A model generated the notes under the pieces. The model made no database searches. It saw only the letters and a program-made list of their open reading frames with translations, and was not told where the DNA came from. Made by a program: the position numbers and the translations under genes. A DNA stretch of 64,000 bases from Nymphaea colorata. Its lineage: Eukaryota; Streptophyta; Magnoliopsida; Nymphaeales; Nymphaeaceae. Every line of letters begins with the position of its first letter. The first letter of the stretch is position 1. Where the stretch lies: NCBI RefSeq assembly GCF_008831285.2, contig NC_045140.1, positions 28,228,131-28,292,130 of the forward strand, written 5' to 3'. Shown piece after piece: positions 1 to 11,900 of this stretch.

Positions 1-110
1 CACTAAACAATCATTCACTTTTTTTTTTCCTTTCATTTTTCTTTTCTTTTCTTTGCAGCTAAACACACTTTCCCTTTTTTTTATTCCAACCAAACAAGCC
101 GTTAGTCCTA
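1..110. repeat. right end of a pyrimidine-rich TIR element
   Basis: The first 105 bases are T/C-rich and end in the motif AACACACTTTC followed by CCAACCAAACAAGCCG. The same ending occurs at 8100-8145 in the element at 7796-8137, so this is probably the right end of a related copy whose left part lies outside the window. No coding content is visible. Confidence 0.5.
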
Positions 111-598
111 GTTCTCGTTCTTAAGAGTTAATCATAAAGGTGTTAAAAGGTGTTAAGAGTTAATCATAAAGGTGCTTGGTTACATAAATTTGTCATGCCA
201 ACAGTAACTGGATGCCAACACGTCAATTTTATTTTTTTGCTGGAATGCAAACATTGTCAGGTGCAACTTCAAAAGATGAATTTTGCTTTGTCGTGCATTT
301 GTTAGTCTAATCCGTGCATGGTTTGTTTCTATAGCTAAAAATGTGCAAAAATAGAAGGTAAAACGTTATGTAACAATGTGCGATAAAACTTTTTGTTGGC
401 GTGACAATTTTATTAGACTTAAATTTCTCTCTGGTTTTGTCATCTCCTAAAGGCATTAAGAAATGATGGCATACTTTGTTCATCTTCCGCTATTCCTTTT
501 TGCCGTAAGACGAGACATAGAAACATATTCTTTTACCTGTTTCCAAGAACTCGAACTTTTATTTGAAACGAACGGGGACCTTTATATTAGTTTTACCA
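111..598. other. gene-free AT-rich spacer
   Basis: No open frame with coding character is seen. A short tandem duplication of a unit containing GTTAAGAGTTAATCATAAAG lies at about 125-173. Otherwise nothing recognisable. Confidence 0.5.
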
Positions 599-2937
599 TC
601 TCTGACCACGGCTTTAAAAATGTTAGGTAGTGCATGACATATATGAAGTGTGAGTTTAGTTCTTCCTTAATTTGTTAAGATGATTTTTCCATGTTTACCA
701 TATTCGATGACTGGATCGTTCACAACCTAGCCCACTTGGTGTTCACTTCACTGCTGTTAACCTAGCCCACTTGGTGTTTACTTCATTGTTGTTTTCAACT
801 TCTTTCGAGTACGAAGGAGGAGAAGTTTCATCTTAACAAGGCAAAAAGCTAAAGCCCTCCACCTTTTTATCCATCCCCTCAAGATTATCAGGCATGTTTT
901 TAATGTCTTGAGTAATGTCTATCAATGCTATTATTCAACTTGTATATCAACATTTGCCATTTTGCAGTCAGAAAATTGAAACCACGTGTGTTGTATCTCT
1001 CAAGTTTTTGACATCTCTCCGTACTGACGAAAGAAGAAATGAAGCAAGGGGCTGTAGTCGTGTGAGAGAGGGAGAGATCCTTTTCTTGTTTGTCATCCCC
1101 TCCCCCCCAACGGCTTTTCTTTTTTTCTTTTTCCAGTGACAATGAAGCCTAAAACCGATTTAATCAGATGGTCCATTGGATTGAACACATACGGATGATA
1201 AGAGAAGGCCATGTATAAGACAAACTTTTCAAAATGCAAAAGTTACATTATTTGTGAAAGATGAAGCGATCCTTAAAAACAAAAAATAAAAAATAAAAGA
1301 CCGTAAAGTGAAAAGAAAAATGCCCCATCACACAGGCTTCAATCCTTTCCACATCGTACCGACTTTTGTACTAATTGAAGCTCGCCAATTTTTCGGATGA
1401 ATAACAGGACATAGAAATTACTGCCATGACGAGTATTGAATTAGATGTTTGATAGCTGTGATAATTTTGTGCACTCATATTAGAGAACTAACTTCAAGCC
1501 CCTTTCCAAATACAAATATATGAACCTAATCTTGCGCAAAACTTGTAGACAAGTTCTTGATTATTCTGCTTGGATATATAAGATTAATTTCATAGAAATC
1601 CAAGATTCAAGCTTCAGGACTCACCTGCTTGAATTTTTTGAAAAGCAAGTTATATAAAGTCCTTCTAGAGTCTCTGCCCTCCCCAAGTTCTAAGTCAAGA
1701 AAATCTTGTCCAGTAGTATAGATTTCCCAAGAGGACTTAAAAAATATCTCCAACTTTTACACATAGTATGACATAACCCTGCACTGTATTTACCTGGCCC
1801 TTCTGTAGGTTGTTAAGACTCCTCTGTACAAGACCCTTCATGGGCTTTTCTGCACAGAAGGTAGGTGCTCCCATTGCTTCTGTACTAAGGCAGGTGCCTT
1901 ACTAGATGGACTGCTGCATAGTCCAAGGTAGTCTGGGTGCAAGGTGACTAAGAAAGCAACTTCTGTCTAAAGGCAGTCGTGAAAAGCAGGGAAGTGTGGT
2001 AGTTGCTTCATACATGAACTATCTAGGTGTGACTAATTGTATATCCTACTACTTTTTACGTCCGGATTCCAGCCAGATCCAAACTTTATTGAGTCCAACC
2101 TAATTGGATGTCATGTAACCAGATCCAGACTCTGAGCCAGGATTTTTGACGGAGGTGCAAGACACGAAGAACTGCTTCAATAAGATCTTATTTAACGAGT
2201 GGGAAAAGGGGGTTCTGGACAACTGAATTCACTGAGGGCGACTTCTTCACAATGGGGAGGAACAGTCTAGTGAGGACGATTGGAGTAACGCCAAGAAAAC
2301 AAATAGGAAGATCACATGGCACACCAGGAAGTGATTTAATGCAGGAAGAAGCCCTGTAGATGAAGGAACAGCACGGGCCAATCTTCGATTGCTTGAGATC
2401 CACTTAGAGTGAGCACCATGTGCAATGGCTTCTCATGTCTGCTTTGGCCGGTTCTAGAATAACAACATAAAATCATGCTGAACCGGTCGGCCGGTGAGCG
2501 ACCTATGAGGGTGAGACACCACCGGGCCTCGTCCCGCCCGTGAAACAATGGAGGCAGGTCAGATTTGCTGTACAATGGTTTCTGTTTCACTTTAAAGATC
2601 ACCCACCGGCTGAACTGATCCTCTCCTTGTATGGTAGCTGCAATCAAGAAAGATTTGTATCTGTCAGTGAAATTTTCCTATCTGCTTGGATTTGGAAATC
2701 TCTCTGACTCGGTGCAATAATTTCTTTTGGAATAATTAGAAATTAGATTACAGATCAAAGTCAGATGTTCCCGATTTAGAATCGGGAGTGGATATGCAAT
2801 AAGATCTGTACTCTTGACATCACTAGCAGCAGTAGGCGCAGAAGAAACAAGCCATTAGAGGCCAATAGGTTGTTGAAATTATGGAGGCTACGCCCTTGTC
2901 TATTGTAGCGAGCTTTTGAGAGGGTGGAGGGTGCTAG

Positions 2938-3315
2938 GGATGTCAATATATCCAATTTGAATCGGATATCCGATCGATCCAATCCAAAAAAATCGGATAT
3001 GGATAAAAATTTAATATTCGATTAAGAAATCGGATCGGATTCGGATATACATGAATATCGGATCGGATTCAGATACGAATTCGGATCGGATTCATTTTTA
3101 GACAAATATCCTCTATCTAATACTTGAAAAATGACAAAATCCAATTCAAAATTCGGATTCGGATTCGGATATAAATATAAAAATTGGATTTCGGATTCGG
3201 ATATGACTTTGCTTTATTCGAATTTGAATTTGAATCCGAATCCGAATATATGAATATCCGAAAAAGCGGATATGATTAAAGATGTATCTGATTCGAATCC
3301 GATCCGTTGACATCC
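2938..3315. mobile_element. TIR element rich in GGATATCCGAAT-like words
   Basis: The element begins GGATGTCAAT and ends TTGACATCC, giving perfect 9-bp terminal inverted repeats. The interior is almost wholly iterated GGATTCGGATAT/ATCCGAAT words. It has no coding capacity. Related sequence with the same GGATGTCAA start occurs at 17108 and 47337, and a variant at 8455. It is absent from repeat copy 2, so it was inserted after the duplication or lost there. Confidence 0.65.
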
Positions 3316-3319
3316 TGCA

Positions 3320-3661
3320 CTATGTCACAATGGTACGCCCAATTGGTGGCGTACCACGTACTGGTACGACGGTACTAGTACGGCGGTACAGCCCGGTACG
3401 TTTGGATCTGGATCTGGGTCGGAACTAGATTCAAACTATATTATAACTAAAAAAAATGACTTATCCTTTACTTTTTTTTTTTTGCTTTTAAGATAAGAAG
3501 TCTCATTAACAAGATGAAACATTGATAATTTATTCATTAGAAGCTACTTTTTGTTGGCATTTTTGCTACCACTTGTGGTTTAATTGTACTAAGATTTTAA
3601 AAAATACCATACCCGTACCCGTACCCGAACGCATACTCTTACCCCTATCATTGTGACATAG
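3320..3661. mobile_element. TIR element with GGTACG-type internal repeats
   Basis: It starts CTATGTCACAATGGTA and ends TATCATTGTGACATAG, an inverted repeat with one or two mismatches. Both inner flanks are built of GTAC words (TACGACGGTAC on the left, CCGTACCCGTACCC on the right). It lies four bases from the preceding TIR element, so the two may be nested or have arrived together. Non-coding and specific to repeat copy 1. Confidence 0.6.
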
Positions 3662-4123
3662 CTGGGGCCTCTTTTAAAGTGGTGGCTTCCGTAACCTCTC
3701 ATAAACCCAATGATATGAATTTTCTCAGCAGTCTAGATGGTTTAGAATGGCACACATAAAAGATGGCGAGAGGATTTCAGCTCCTGTACGCACACCACGT
3801 GGAATGGGGACCAATTGCAGCTAGTATAAATTGGGTAATAATAGAACTTTTGAAAAGGATTGTATAGAGGTACGTGAGTGTATATGTGGAGCATACATGG
3901 ACATATGTATGCATTTTGAGAATGATACACATCAAACTTGTGAATGATCGGAGCATGTTAAATATATGTAAGAATAAACTAACAAATATAGAACTAAATT
4001 AGGTAACAAGTACTTAATTAGTATATCTTGCATTGAGTATTTTCTACTTTTCGCGCCTCCTGTGATCTTCCCCGACTGAGACCATACCCGACGCCCGACG
4101 GCCGTCTGTGTTCATGTCTTTCA

Positions 4124-7100
4124 TTGCAAGCTCTGGGCCAGAGCTTCCTGATCACCCAACCTGAAGCAGTCCAAGGGCGAAGGCCTCCAGCGCATATAGA
4201 CTCAATCTCCAGCACCACTAATTCGTTTGTGAAGCACTGCCTCAAGCTTCGCCAGAGCTCCAAGTACCGTTACTCCTCAGCCTCTGCCATCGTCATCCGA
4301 TTGACGCCCATCAGGTGAATCCTCCCCTTATTTTCACGTGTGGACCATTTCTTTTTCATTCTGAATCCATTGGTCTTGTTGGTTAGTCGGTTTAACTTCT
4401 CAATTTGGACTAGTTTTAGTACTTCTGCTTGTTGATTGATATCTGGGGTAGAATGGGAGAGTATTTCCAAGACATTGCAACATCTTGTACTATTTAGAAG
4501 CATGTCTACATGGTTTGGAGTTGGTGGATGGGGGACAGATGTTCTATGATTTCTTATGGGAAATTTATTTTAAAATTTGTTTCCTACCCCTTGAAATGGG
4601 TTGTGTCTTTGAATTTTCTATTTGCTGAAAAAGAGTGTTTTTCGCCTTCTCTTTTGTCGTCGTTGCCTAGAAAATTGTCTTGCATGTTTTTATCTATTTC
4701 TCTGTCCATTCTTTGTTTTATTTTGGCATATATGAGGAGTGTTCATATTTGGGTTCTCTCTGCCTTTAAGTTGTCTTTTCTAGACCCATTCTATTGCTTC
4801 AGTTTTGTATCTGTCTTCATGTTCAAGACAGGTTTGTAGCGTAGAACTGTATCTGATGATCATAGTAGCCAGGGCAGGTTGATTCTTGTAGTACTTCAAT
4901 CAGGATCACTTGATTATGTTAGACTCCTAATTGCCAACTGTCAGGGTCTGCAGCACTACTTAAGATATATTGCAGGTTCGATAATTCAAGTTGTTTGAAA
5001 CTTGTATGCATTTGCTATATGTATCTCAATCAGCAATCTCAAGTTCAACTTGAACCTCAGTGAAAACTCAAGTAATAGCAGGGCATTAATCATATGTAAA
5101 TGTCTTAGTTACATTGACTAGAGACTTCACAAGAAAATAGCATTGATGGAAGACCATAGAGCGCCATATGCAATCTAAGGTTGCATTTTGGTGCTCCATA
5201 TAACGTGAAAGAGGCTACTTTACATTCACTCAACGGGATTTACTAATGGAATTCTACCTTTTTCTTTGCATAATTGGTCAAACGGGGTGAGGCTAGTATT
5301 ACCAGGGTTGAATTGCCTTAGTTGTTTCTGCATTTGTTAAGCCTTTCCTGGATTTATTTTGTACTCTAGGCATGTTAGTGATATGAGATTACTTTATATT
5401 TAATCATGTCATGTCCTTATTTCAAATGGTCCCCTATCTTTCAACTTGGATTTTCTCTAGCAAGGTAAATATGAAATTTACACAGATCCCAGTAGTATTG
5501 CTTATTGTGCTGAAGTAGTTCTTGGTGCTTCTTGAATTCGTGACCTGCTGCTATTACATCTTAATACTCTTGATGTGCTATAGCCCGTCGAGTAATGCAC
5601 AATTAGAACCTTTGGTTACACATTCAAGTTCCCTTTGGAAATGTTTGAGTTTTGCTTGACATATGAGCTTCAGCCAAATTTGTATGCTTAGAAGCAATAC
5701 TTTCAGGCATGCAATTTCTCCTTGTGAATTTTAGGACATCTTACGACTCTGCAGAGAAATTTTTATGTTCCATGGGATAAAGAACAAGGAAAGAGATATA
5801 TTGGATTGTCTTCTTCTTCTGGATGATGCTGGAATACCAACAGAGTTTGTAGAGGCTTTTGATCGTTTGGTTAATCTTAGCGCTGGTGTAATGAGAAAAA
5901 TTGCTGGTGTTCAATCCATGGAATCCACTAAAGCTGCGGCTTTTTTGAGGATACCTACTAGTTTCTGTGACATTCACAACAATGAAGGCGGTTCTGCTTT
6001 CCAAATGTTATTTCCAACATTAAACAGATTGGTGGTCTTGGATGGTATTCAGGTAGCAGTCACATCTCCTTTTGGCTTTTCTGGATTTTTTTTCTTTTAA
6101 AAAAAAAAAATTGTCTGGGATTGTTAGCTAAAGCATATTGCTGCTCATAGAAATCTGAAAGGGCAATTCTTGGCCACGAATGCCGTTTACAACATATGAT
6201 GAGAATACAAAAATTTACATAAAGAAAAATTCCAGTATATGACGTGATTGTTTGTGAGACAATAATCTATAATCATATGCACTACCTGATGACCGTATTT
6301 GACCAAACTCTTTCCAGATTAATCAGGCCTCCTTTTGTTTAATTTGAAGAATGTTCTCCTATTAATTTTTAGTTAAGCTTCCTTTCTCATCCCTCTTTCC
6401 CACCCACTCCTAAGAATTCCAGTATTTGATTTATGATTGTTTGCAAAACCAATAATGTATAATCTTGTGCCTACCTGCTTCCAGTATTTGACTTTAGACT
6501 GTTTCCAAATAAGCCAGGCCATTTTTTTCTGAAGTTTGATGAATGCCGCCTTACTATTTTTCTGATTAACTCCCACTCTCAACCCTCTTTCCCACTCACT
6601 CCTTTTTGGTTTCTTGCTCGGAATAAACATGGTGTAGCATATTGCGTCGTCTTGTATGCTGATCTAAGGCTGTTTAATTAGATGTCTAGGAATTATCTCA
6701 TCTTCCTTTTGTTGTCTAAGGACTTTGTTTCCCTTCAAAGGCTAATCTTATGGGTTGCATTTCCTTCAATTTGACTATTGCAGGACCCTGGAAATCTTGG
6801 CACGTTATTGAGAACTGCCATGGCTTTTGGTTGGGTAAGCTTTTACATGATACACCAATGCAGACAAAACATGTATTTAATCATGCCAAAATGGTGTAAA
6901 TGGCTTGATTTGTTCAATTTAGTTGTTTTATGTTTTACCTGTAGGATGGAGTGTTTTTGCTTCCTGGTTGCTGTGATCCATTCAATGATAAAGCCATCCG
7001 TGCATCGAGGGGATCGTGTTTTCAAATTCCAATAGTTTCTGGAGATTGGGTGCATTTGGAGTCACTGAAAACCTCGGTTTCACTCTCTCCTGAGTTTAAG

Positions 7101-7289
7101 TTCATTTGGGAGGATAAACCTTTGGCTTTAGTTGTAGGAAGTGAAGGACATGGACTGTCGGAGGAATCAAAGACTGTTTGTGAATTGATAAGCATTCCCA
7201 TGGCAGGGGGTTATGAATCCCTAAATGTCTCTGTTGCAGGTGGAATTTTCCTCTTCATGTTGCAAGCTAGGAAGCATAGAACTTGCTAA
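4124..7289 (+). CDS. SpoU/TrmH-family RNA 2'-O-ribose methyltransferase
   Basis: Four exons: (4124)-4314, 5755-6052, 6784-6834, 6945-7289, all GT-AG and in phase; 294 codons counted from TTG at 4124. The protein should transfer a methyl group from S-adenosylmethionine to a ribose 2'-OH in tRNA or rRNA. The N-terminal part ([18 protein letters not shown], in exon 1) is the substrate-binding region typical of plant SpoU proteins. SPOUT motif 1 NLGTLLRTA is at residues 167-175, motif 2 [13 protein letters not shown] at 243-255, motif 3 [17 protein letters not shown] at 264-280, so the knot fold and cofactor site look intact. Oddity: the exon-1 frame is open from 4037 but has no ATG; the first in-frame ATG is in exon 2 (5765), after the conserved N-terminal part. 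TTG at 4124 is only a nominal start. The true start may lie in an unseen upstream exon, be non-AUG, or be lost. Plastid or mitochondrial targeting is possible but not shown. Confidence 0.85.
6225..6606. repeat. diverged tandem duplication inside methyltransferase intron 2
   Basis: Two units of about 190 bp (6225-6415 and 6416-6606) share AATTCCAGTAT, a TATAATC(A/T)T(A/G)TGC block, a CAGGCC block and a CTCTTTCCCAC(C/T)CACTCCT ending. They are clearly diverged, so the duplication is old. Confidence 0.6.
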
Positions 7290-7758
7290 TGTTTGGAAAA
7301 AATATGAATGCTGGTGACCAATGCGTTCTTGCTGTGAAAATTTTCCCGCTGGCATAAGTTTCAGAAAGTTTAGGCAATGCTTGGCATCTAATGGATGCAA
7401 CAGCCTTCTAGTGGCTTACAGTCTCAATGGGTTAGGGCGGTCAACCACTGGTATCTAGCCTCTTGTGCAAGTCAGTCGCAGCCCTGAAGCCTGAGCCAAA
7501 GGGAGAAGGGTGTGCTTGTCGATTGCTCCCTCTGTTTTGCAAGCTGCTAAAAATGGCTTCATGTTTTATCCAACTCTTGGTCGAGCGACTGCCGAACACT
7601 TGCGTTTGGCTGGTCCCTTCTTTGCTTTGTGATTTCTTAAATGTGTCTTTAAAGCTAGGGATATAATAGAGCTGACTTTGGACTTCGAAGTTGAAGAAGG
7701 TGATAAGCCTGCTTAAATTCCAAACCTATATGTAATTTGCTTGTTTAATTCTGCTTGA

Positions 7759-7764
7759 AATAAA
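7759..7764 (+). terminator. poly(A) signal of the SpoU-type gene
   Basis: AATAAA lies 470 bp after the stop codon in an AT-rich context and is the first canonical signal downstream. The 3' untranslated region would therefore run from 7290 to about 7785. Confidence 0.4.
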
Positions 7765-7795
7765 AAAAGAATCAATCAACTAATTTGCAATTGAT

Positions 7796-8137
7796 GGTTG
7801 GAGGGAAAGGGAGGGAAAAGAAAGGGAAAGGGAGGGAAAGGAAAAGAAAGGAAAGGAAAGGGAAGAGAAAGGAATGAAATGAAATTGAAAGAAAAGAAGT
7901 GATTTAAAAGTTAAGGAAAGAAAAGGAAAGAAGTGATTTAAAAGCTAAGGAAAGAAAAGGAATGAGATGGGTAGTGTGGGAATAAAAAAACTCTTCTTCT
8001 TTCATTTTTTTCCTTTCCTTTTCAATCTCAATTTGGGAGGGATTGCATTTATACTAGACAATCCCTCCCTTTCCTTTCATTTCCCTCCCCTCGCAGTCAA
8101 ACACACTTTCTTCCTTTCCCTCCATTTCCCTCCAACC
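7796..8137. mobile_element. TIR element with long homopurine and homopyrimidine arms
   Basis: The left arm begins GGTTGGAGGGAAAGGGAGGG and continues for about 170 bases almost purely as G and A. The right arm is mostly C and T, ending CCCTCCATTTCCCTCCAACC. The arms are inverted copies, so a transcript would fold into a long hairpin. A short tandem repeat (AAAGAAGTGATTTAAAAG) lies at about 7893-7943. No ORF of interest. The right flank CAAACAAGCCG matches the element end at the start of the window. Confidence 0.65.
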
Positions 8138-8454
8138 AAACAAGCCGGTATCACCAGACGATATAGAGACCTATGCACGCCGACAGTAAGTACCATATGG
8201 GGAGTTTAATGCAGCCATGTGCAGGGCGTTTTCTATTGATTAAAATGTAAAATTTTATTGCTAAAAGACAATTAGTGGCAACAGTTATGTTGGTTTTAGT
8301 GACCATTTATGGTTATTTTTAGCATAAATTTTTAGATTTCACCCAATTGGCAAACTATTTAGCATGTCGCAGCATGGACTTTTCCTAGTCTTTCATAGGA
8401 GATGGAAATCCACATGCACAGTATTGCTTTAAGAGCTTCGTTTGCTTTATGTTA

Positions 8455-8794
8455 GCAAGGATATCAATGCTTCTGGATTTAAATTGGATATTTTTGAATC
8501 TGAAATCTGTTTAGTGGGATTCAGTAGGTAACCTGATACCCATTTAAATTCGGATTGCTTGTAGAACTTTGCAATCTCAATCCCAACTGAAACATTCGAT
8601 TTGAACTCAATTAAGCCCTACACGAATTTGGTTCAATGCCATCAAACCGAGATTAGGCTGGGCTCGAATTGGTCGGGTTTGTTCACCCTTACCCTACCCG
8701 AGTTCGACGCGATTCTTGGATAAATGCTACCTTTCAGGATTATGGCCCGAACCCAAACCCAAATGTGGTACCGCCAAACCCTAGACATCCTTGC
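8455..8794. mobile_element. TIR-like element abutting the RPS29 promoter
   Basis: The left end GCAAGGATATCAA is mirrored by GACATCCTTGC at 8784-8794. The interior has the ATTCGGATT/CCCGAACCC word content of the 2938-3315 family. It ends 9 bp before the TATA-like box of RPS29. Two motifs expected in ribosomal-protein promoters lie inside its right part. Called from terminal symmetry and word content only. Confidence 0.45.
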
Positions 8795-8809
8795 CCCTGA
8801 TGATAAATA
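8659..8809 (+). promoter_or_regulatory. RPS29 promoter motifs
   Basis: A site II core TGGGCT is at 8659-8664, a telo-box AAACCCTA at 8776-8783 and a TATA-like ATAAATA at 8803-8809. Telo-box plus site II is the known signature of plant translation-machinery promoters. Further TAGGGTT words lie in the predicted leader (about 8866-8945), before ATG 8965. Transcription start is inferred near 8835. Confidence 0.55.
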
Positions 8810-8964
8810 GCGAGCGGCTTTCCTCTCTTATCAACCCGAGCGCTCTTCTCCCCAACTTATCGATTTTTAGGGTTCCCCGCGGCCTCTTTCGTTTCATCTC
8901 TTACCAGCCGCTCTTCTCCGCAAGTGATTCGAGGTTGTAGGGTTCCCCGAGCGTTCCTCCGACG

Positions 8965-11900
8965 ATGGGTCACTCTGCTGTGTGGAACTCCCACCCAAAG
9001 AACTATGGCCCGGGTTCTCGCGCCTGGTTAGTGTCTCTTTCCTCAGTTCTTTTATTCCAATTTTTTTAGTTTGATCTTGGATGAGGATTCATGTTTTGTT
9101 TCTGTGAAAGTTTTCGTTATTTGCCGAACCTGTTGGTTCAGGATTTTGTTGTTAACTATCTCCGTGATTTCGTCGTTGCTGTTATTCCAGTCTTCTTCTG
9201 CGCATGCACTACGCTATGAAGTGTTTCGTCTTTTAGAATTCTGCGTGATGCATTCCGCGTGGTTAGGATCTGAGCCATCTGAATTTCTCTACCCCAGAAT
9301 GGTTCGTCGTGATAATATGTTTATTCAGTAGGTGCACCAACTGCGATGGGTTCTAGAGGATTGCTGTTTAGCTTGTGGTTTGTCTTTCAGTATATTGCTC
9401 CATGGGTAGAAGTCTAAGACGGACACCGCTGTCGGAACAATCCCCATCTGCAAATCTGTCCCAATGCGTTTGACTTATAGATGGAGGTCGTGGTTCCGTG
9501 GATACCATGAACTTAGTGAAATTGATGTGGTGGTTGTTCCAAATGCGTAAGCAGGAGCAGCACTCTATTAGGCTTGAAGCCATGGGACTTGTTTAGTTCT
9601 TTTGTTTTTGGTTTATTGCATGGTTCGTTTGATTGGTTAATTTTTTACTTTATTCCTCAACGGCACCATCTTGAACAGTGGATTGAACTCCCTAGAAGCA
9701 AATGTTAGTGCATCAGGCCAAAGAGGAGTACTGGTAATTTGATATCGGTGTAAGAGCTCTTGCCTCTTACCATATGAATTCGTATGTGCGTATGGAAACC
9801 AGTGTCGTACATATCGTACAATACGGGGCCTTATCATACGATACATATCGTTTAGAAAATACGATACGATACATCCTCCCTATTGTAAATAGGGGGTGTA
9901 TCGTACTTTTATTTAACGATACATATGGCCTTGTATAGTATGATACGGTGAGATACGCCCGGTGTCGTAAGATACAGGTTGATTTCAGAAAAGGGGGGCC
10001 CGAACTCCCTTTTTTTGAGTTTTATTCATAAAAACCCACCCCTTCTTCATTTCTAACCAGATTGTGCTGCCTTAGAGGAAAATCATCGATTTCCACCATG
10101 AAATCATTGATTAAACCATGGATTTGTGCATGGGTGGCTGACTCCTGTTGGGAGGAAAGGGTTTTTTTTAAATCTTGAAGATGAAGAAGAAGATGGAGAT
10201 GAGGATGAGAATGCATATGATTAAGATTATGAATGAGAGTCAAGAGTGCTTTCATTTTAAATGTATTGACATTGAACATTTTCACAATTTCATTATCATC
10301 TTGTGATGTAATACATAACATCTAAAACTTGTTTTTTGATGTGGTATCTCATAGAGTTATGGACCTTAGTCTATCATTCTGTAAAACATGTTTTTTATGA
10401 AGAACATATTATTCTTGTTTTTACTGATTTTTTTGGAATTTTTGGAATTTTTTCCTTTTTTTTTTGTTTATTAAAAAAAATTACGATACGGCGTATCTTA
10501 AAGCCAAAACTATATGGCTTACGATATGCTTTTTACAACATTGATGGAAACTAAGAGTGCAGTTCTGAACTGAACTTCATCCGTAATGAAGTTTATGATT
10601 TTGTTGTTGTCTATAGCAAGTCAACCTTTTGAGGCAGTTCCGTTTGTTTGTTTTAGTTTTTCTATGTTTTCAATCCGTATGGACTTGAAGAGAATAGTCA
10701 TTTCAAAACAAATCGTTTCTAAAACTTTGGGAATCCAGAGACTCTAAATAAATTAGTTGATATTTTTAGAAACTTTTGGGAATCCAGAGACTCTAAATAA
10801 ATTAGTTGATATTTTTTTGTTTATATACATCCATTTCTTAAGACAGTTTTAATCTATTATTCTTTTGTTGGGATAGGAGCATAGATTTTATTTGGTTCAA
10901 TCTTGTCTCTGATGTGCTCTGTCCAGCATGTTATAACTTGATTTTTCCTTGCAAAAAAAAATTATGAAGCACTATTATAAATTGTAAGCGTGTGATGTTT
11001 GCACATTTCTGATTGTTATTTGACACAAATCTTTATCTGATTTCTTACCTCGGTTACATACTTACATGTTTGTTTGGGTGGATTATAGTGGAATTTTGAT
11101 GGGATAGATTAATAACCCTTTACAGCATTGCTAATTTGTCATATTATAGGAACCTTAAGGAAGCTTTGCTACTCACTTAAGCAGGTCATGTCTCAAGTAC
11201 TTTGAGGTTAATTTAGGATGATTGTTTTCTTTAGATCTGCAAGCATGAGAGACAGAACTCATATGCTTGCACTTGAAAAGATTCATTTGTTTATATCTCC
11301 CCGAGGCAGATAATTACAATCTGTTCTATGTCCCTCCTTCCCTGAAAGAATGACCCTAATTTTGTGCTTTTACATTTCACTTTTGCACGTCCTTTTTGGT
11401 ATCATTGTTTAGATGATTTCATTTTATTTCTGTATTCCACAAGTACGAAGATTCTCAAGTCTTAGCATGGGTTCCAAATATATGGAAGTTAAACTGTCCT
11501 AAGCGGACTTCTTGAAGTTGAAATTCTTGAAAATATTCAATTTGTGCTATTTGTATACTGAATTTCAGTGGCAGTTGAAGGGTTTCCTTGTTAATGGGCT
11601 TTTGAACCTTGCAAGAAAACTGAAAAGCCTACCACAAATTATTGTGTGATTTTCTTAGGGACAAAGATTCTTTGTCTTGTTTTTTGTTTGCTGGAGGATT
11701 TTAGATAATCTGTGCTGTCACATTAGTTTTCATGCTTGATGTGCCGATGATTGTAAGCTGACGTTATTCAGTTGATAACCATGAACTCAATGCTAAGAAA
11801 TGACTTTTCTTTGTTGCCCAGCCGTGTATGTGGGAATCCTCATGGCTTGATCAGGAAATATGGGCTGATGTGCTGCAGGCAATGCTTCCACAGCAACGCC

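Larger units (their letters stand above)
599..4032. repeat. 3.4-kb direct repeat, copy 1
   Basis: This segment is repeated at 12781-16145. Homology starts at TCTCTG(A/G)CCACG and ends at TTAGTATATCTTGCA in both copies. Several stretches are nearly identical (for example 2430-2690 versus 14665-14925, and 3770-4032 versus 15870-16145). Copy 1 alone carries two TIR elements at 2938-3661; copy 2 alone carries the 15165-15625 segment and a CT/TA microsatellite. No LTR hallmarks (TG...CA termini with adjacent primer-binding site, 5-bp duplication) are visible, so I read it as a segmental duplication. The short open frames inside it have no family resemblance. Confidence 0.85.

Noticed and set aside
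599..4032. Repeat copy 1 as a Helitron because it starts TCTCTG
   Set aside because: The shared 3' end CTTGCA is not the required CTRR and no 3' hairpin was seen.
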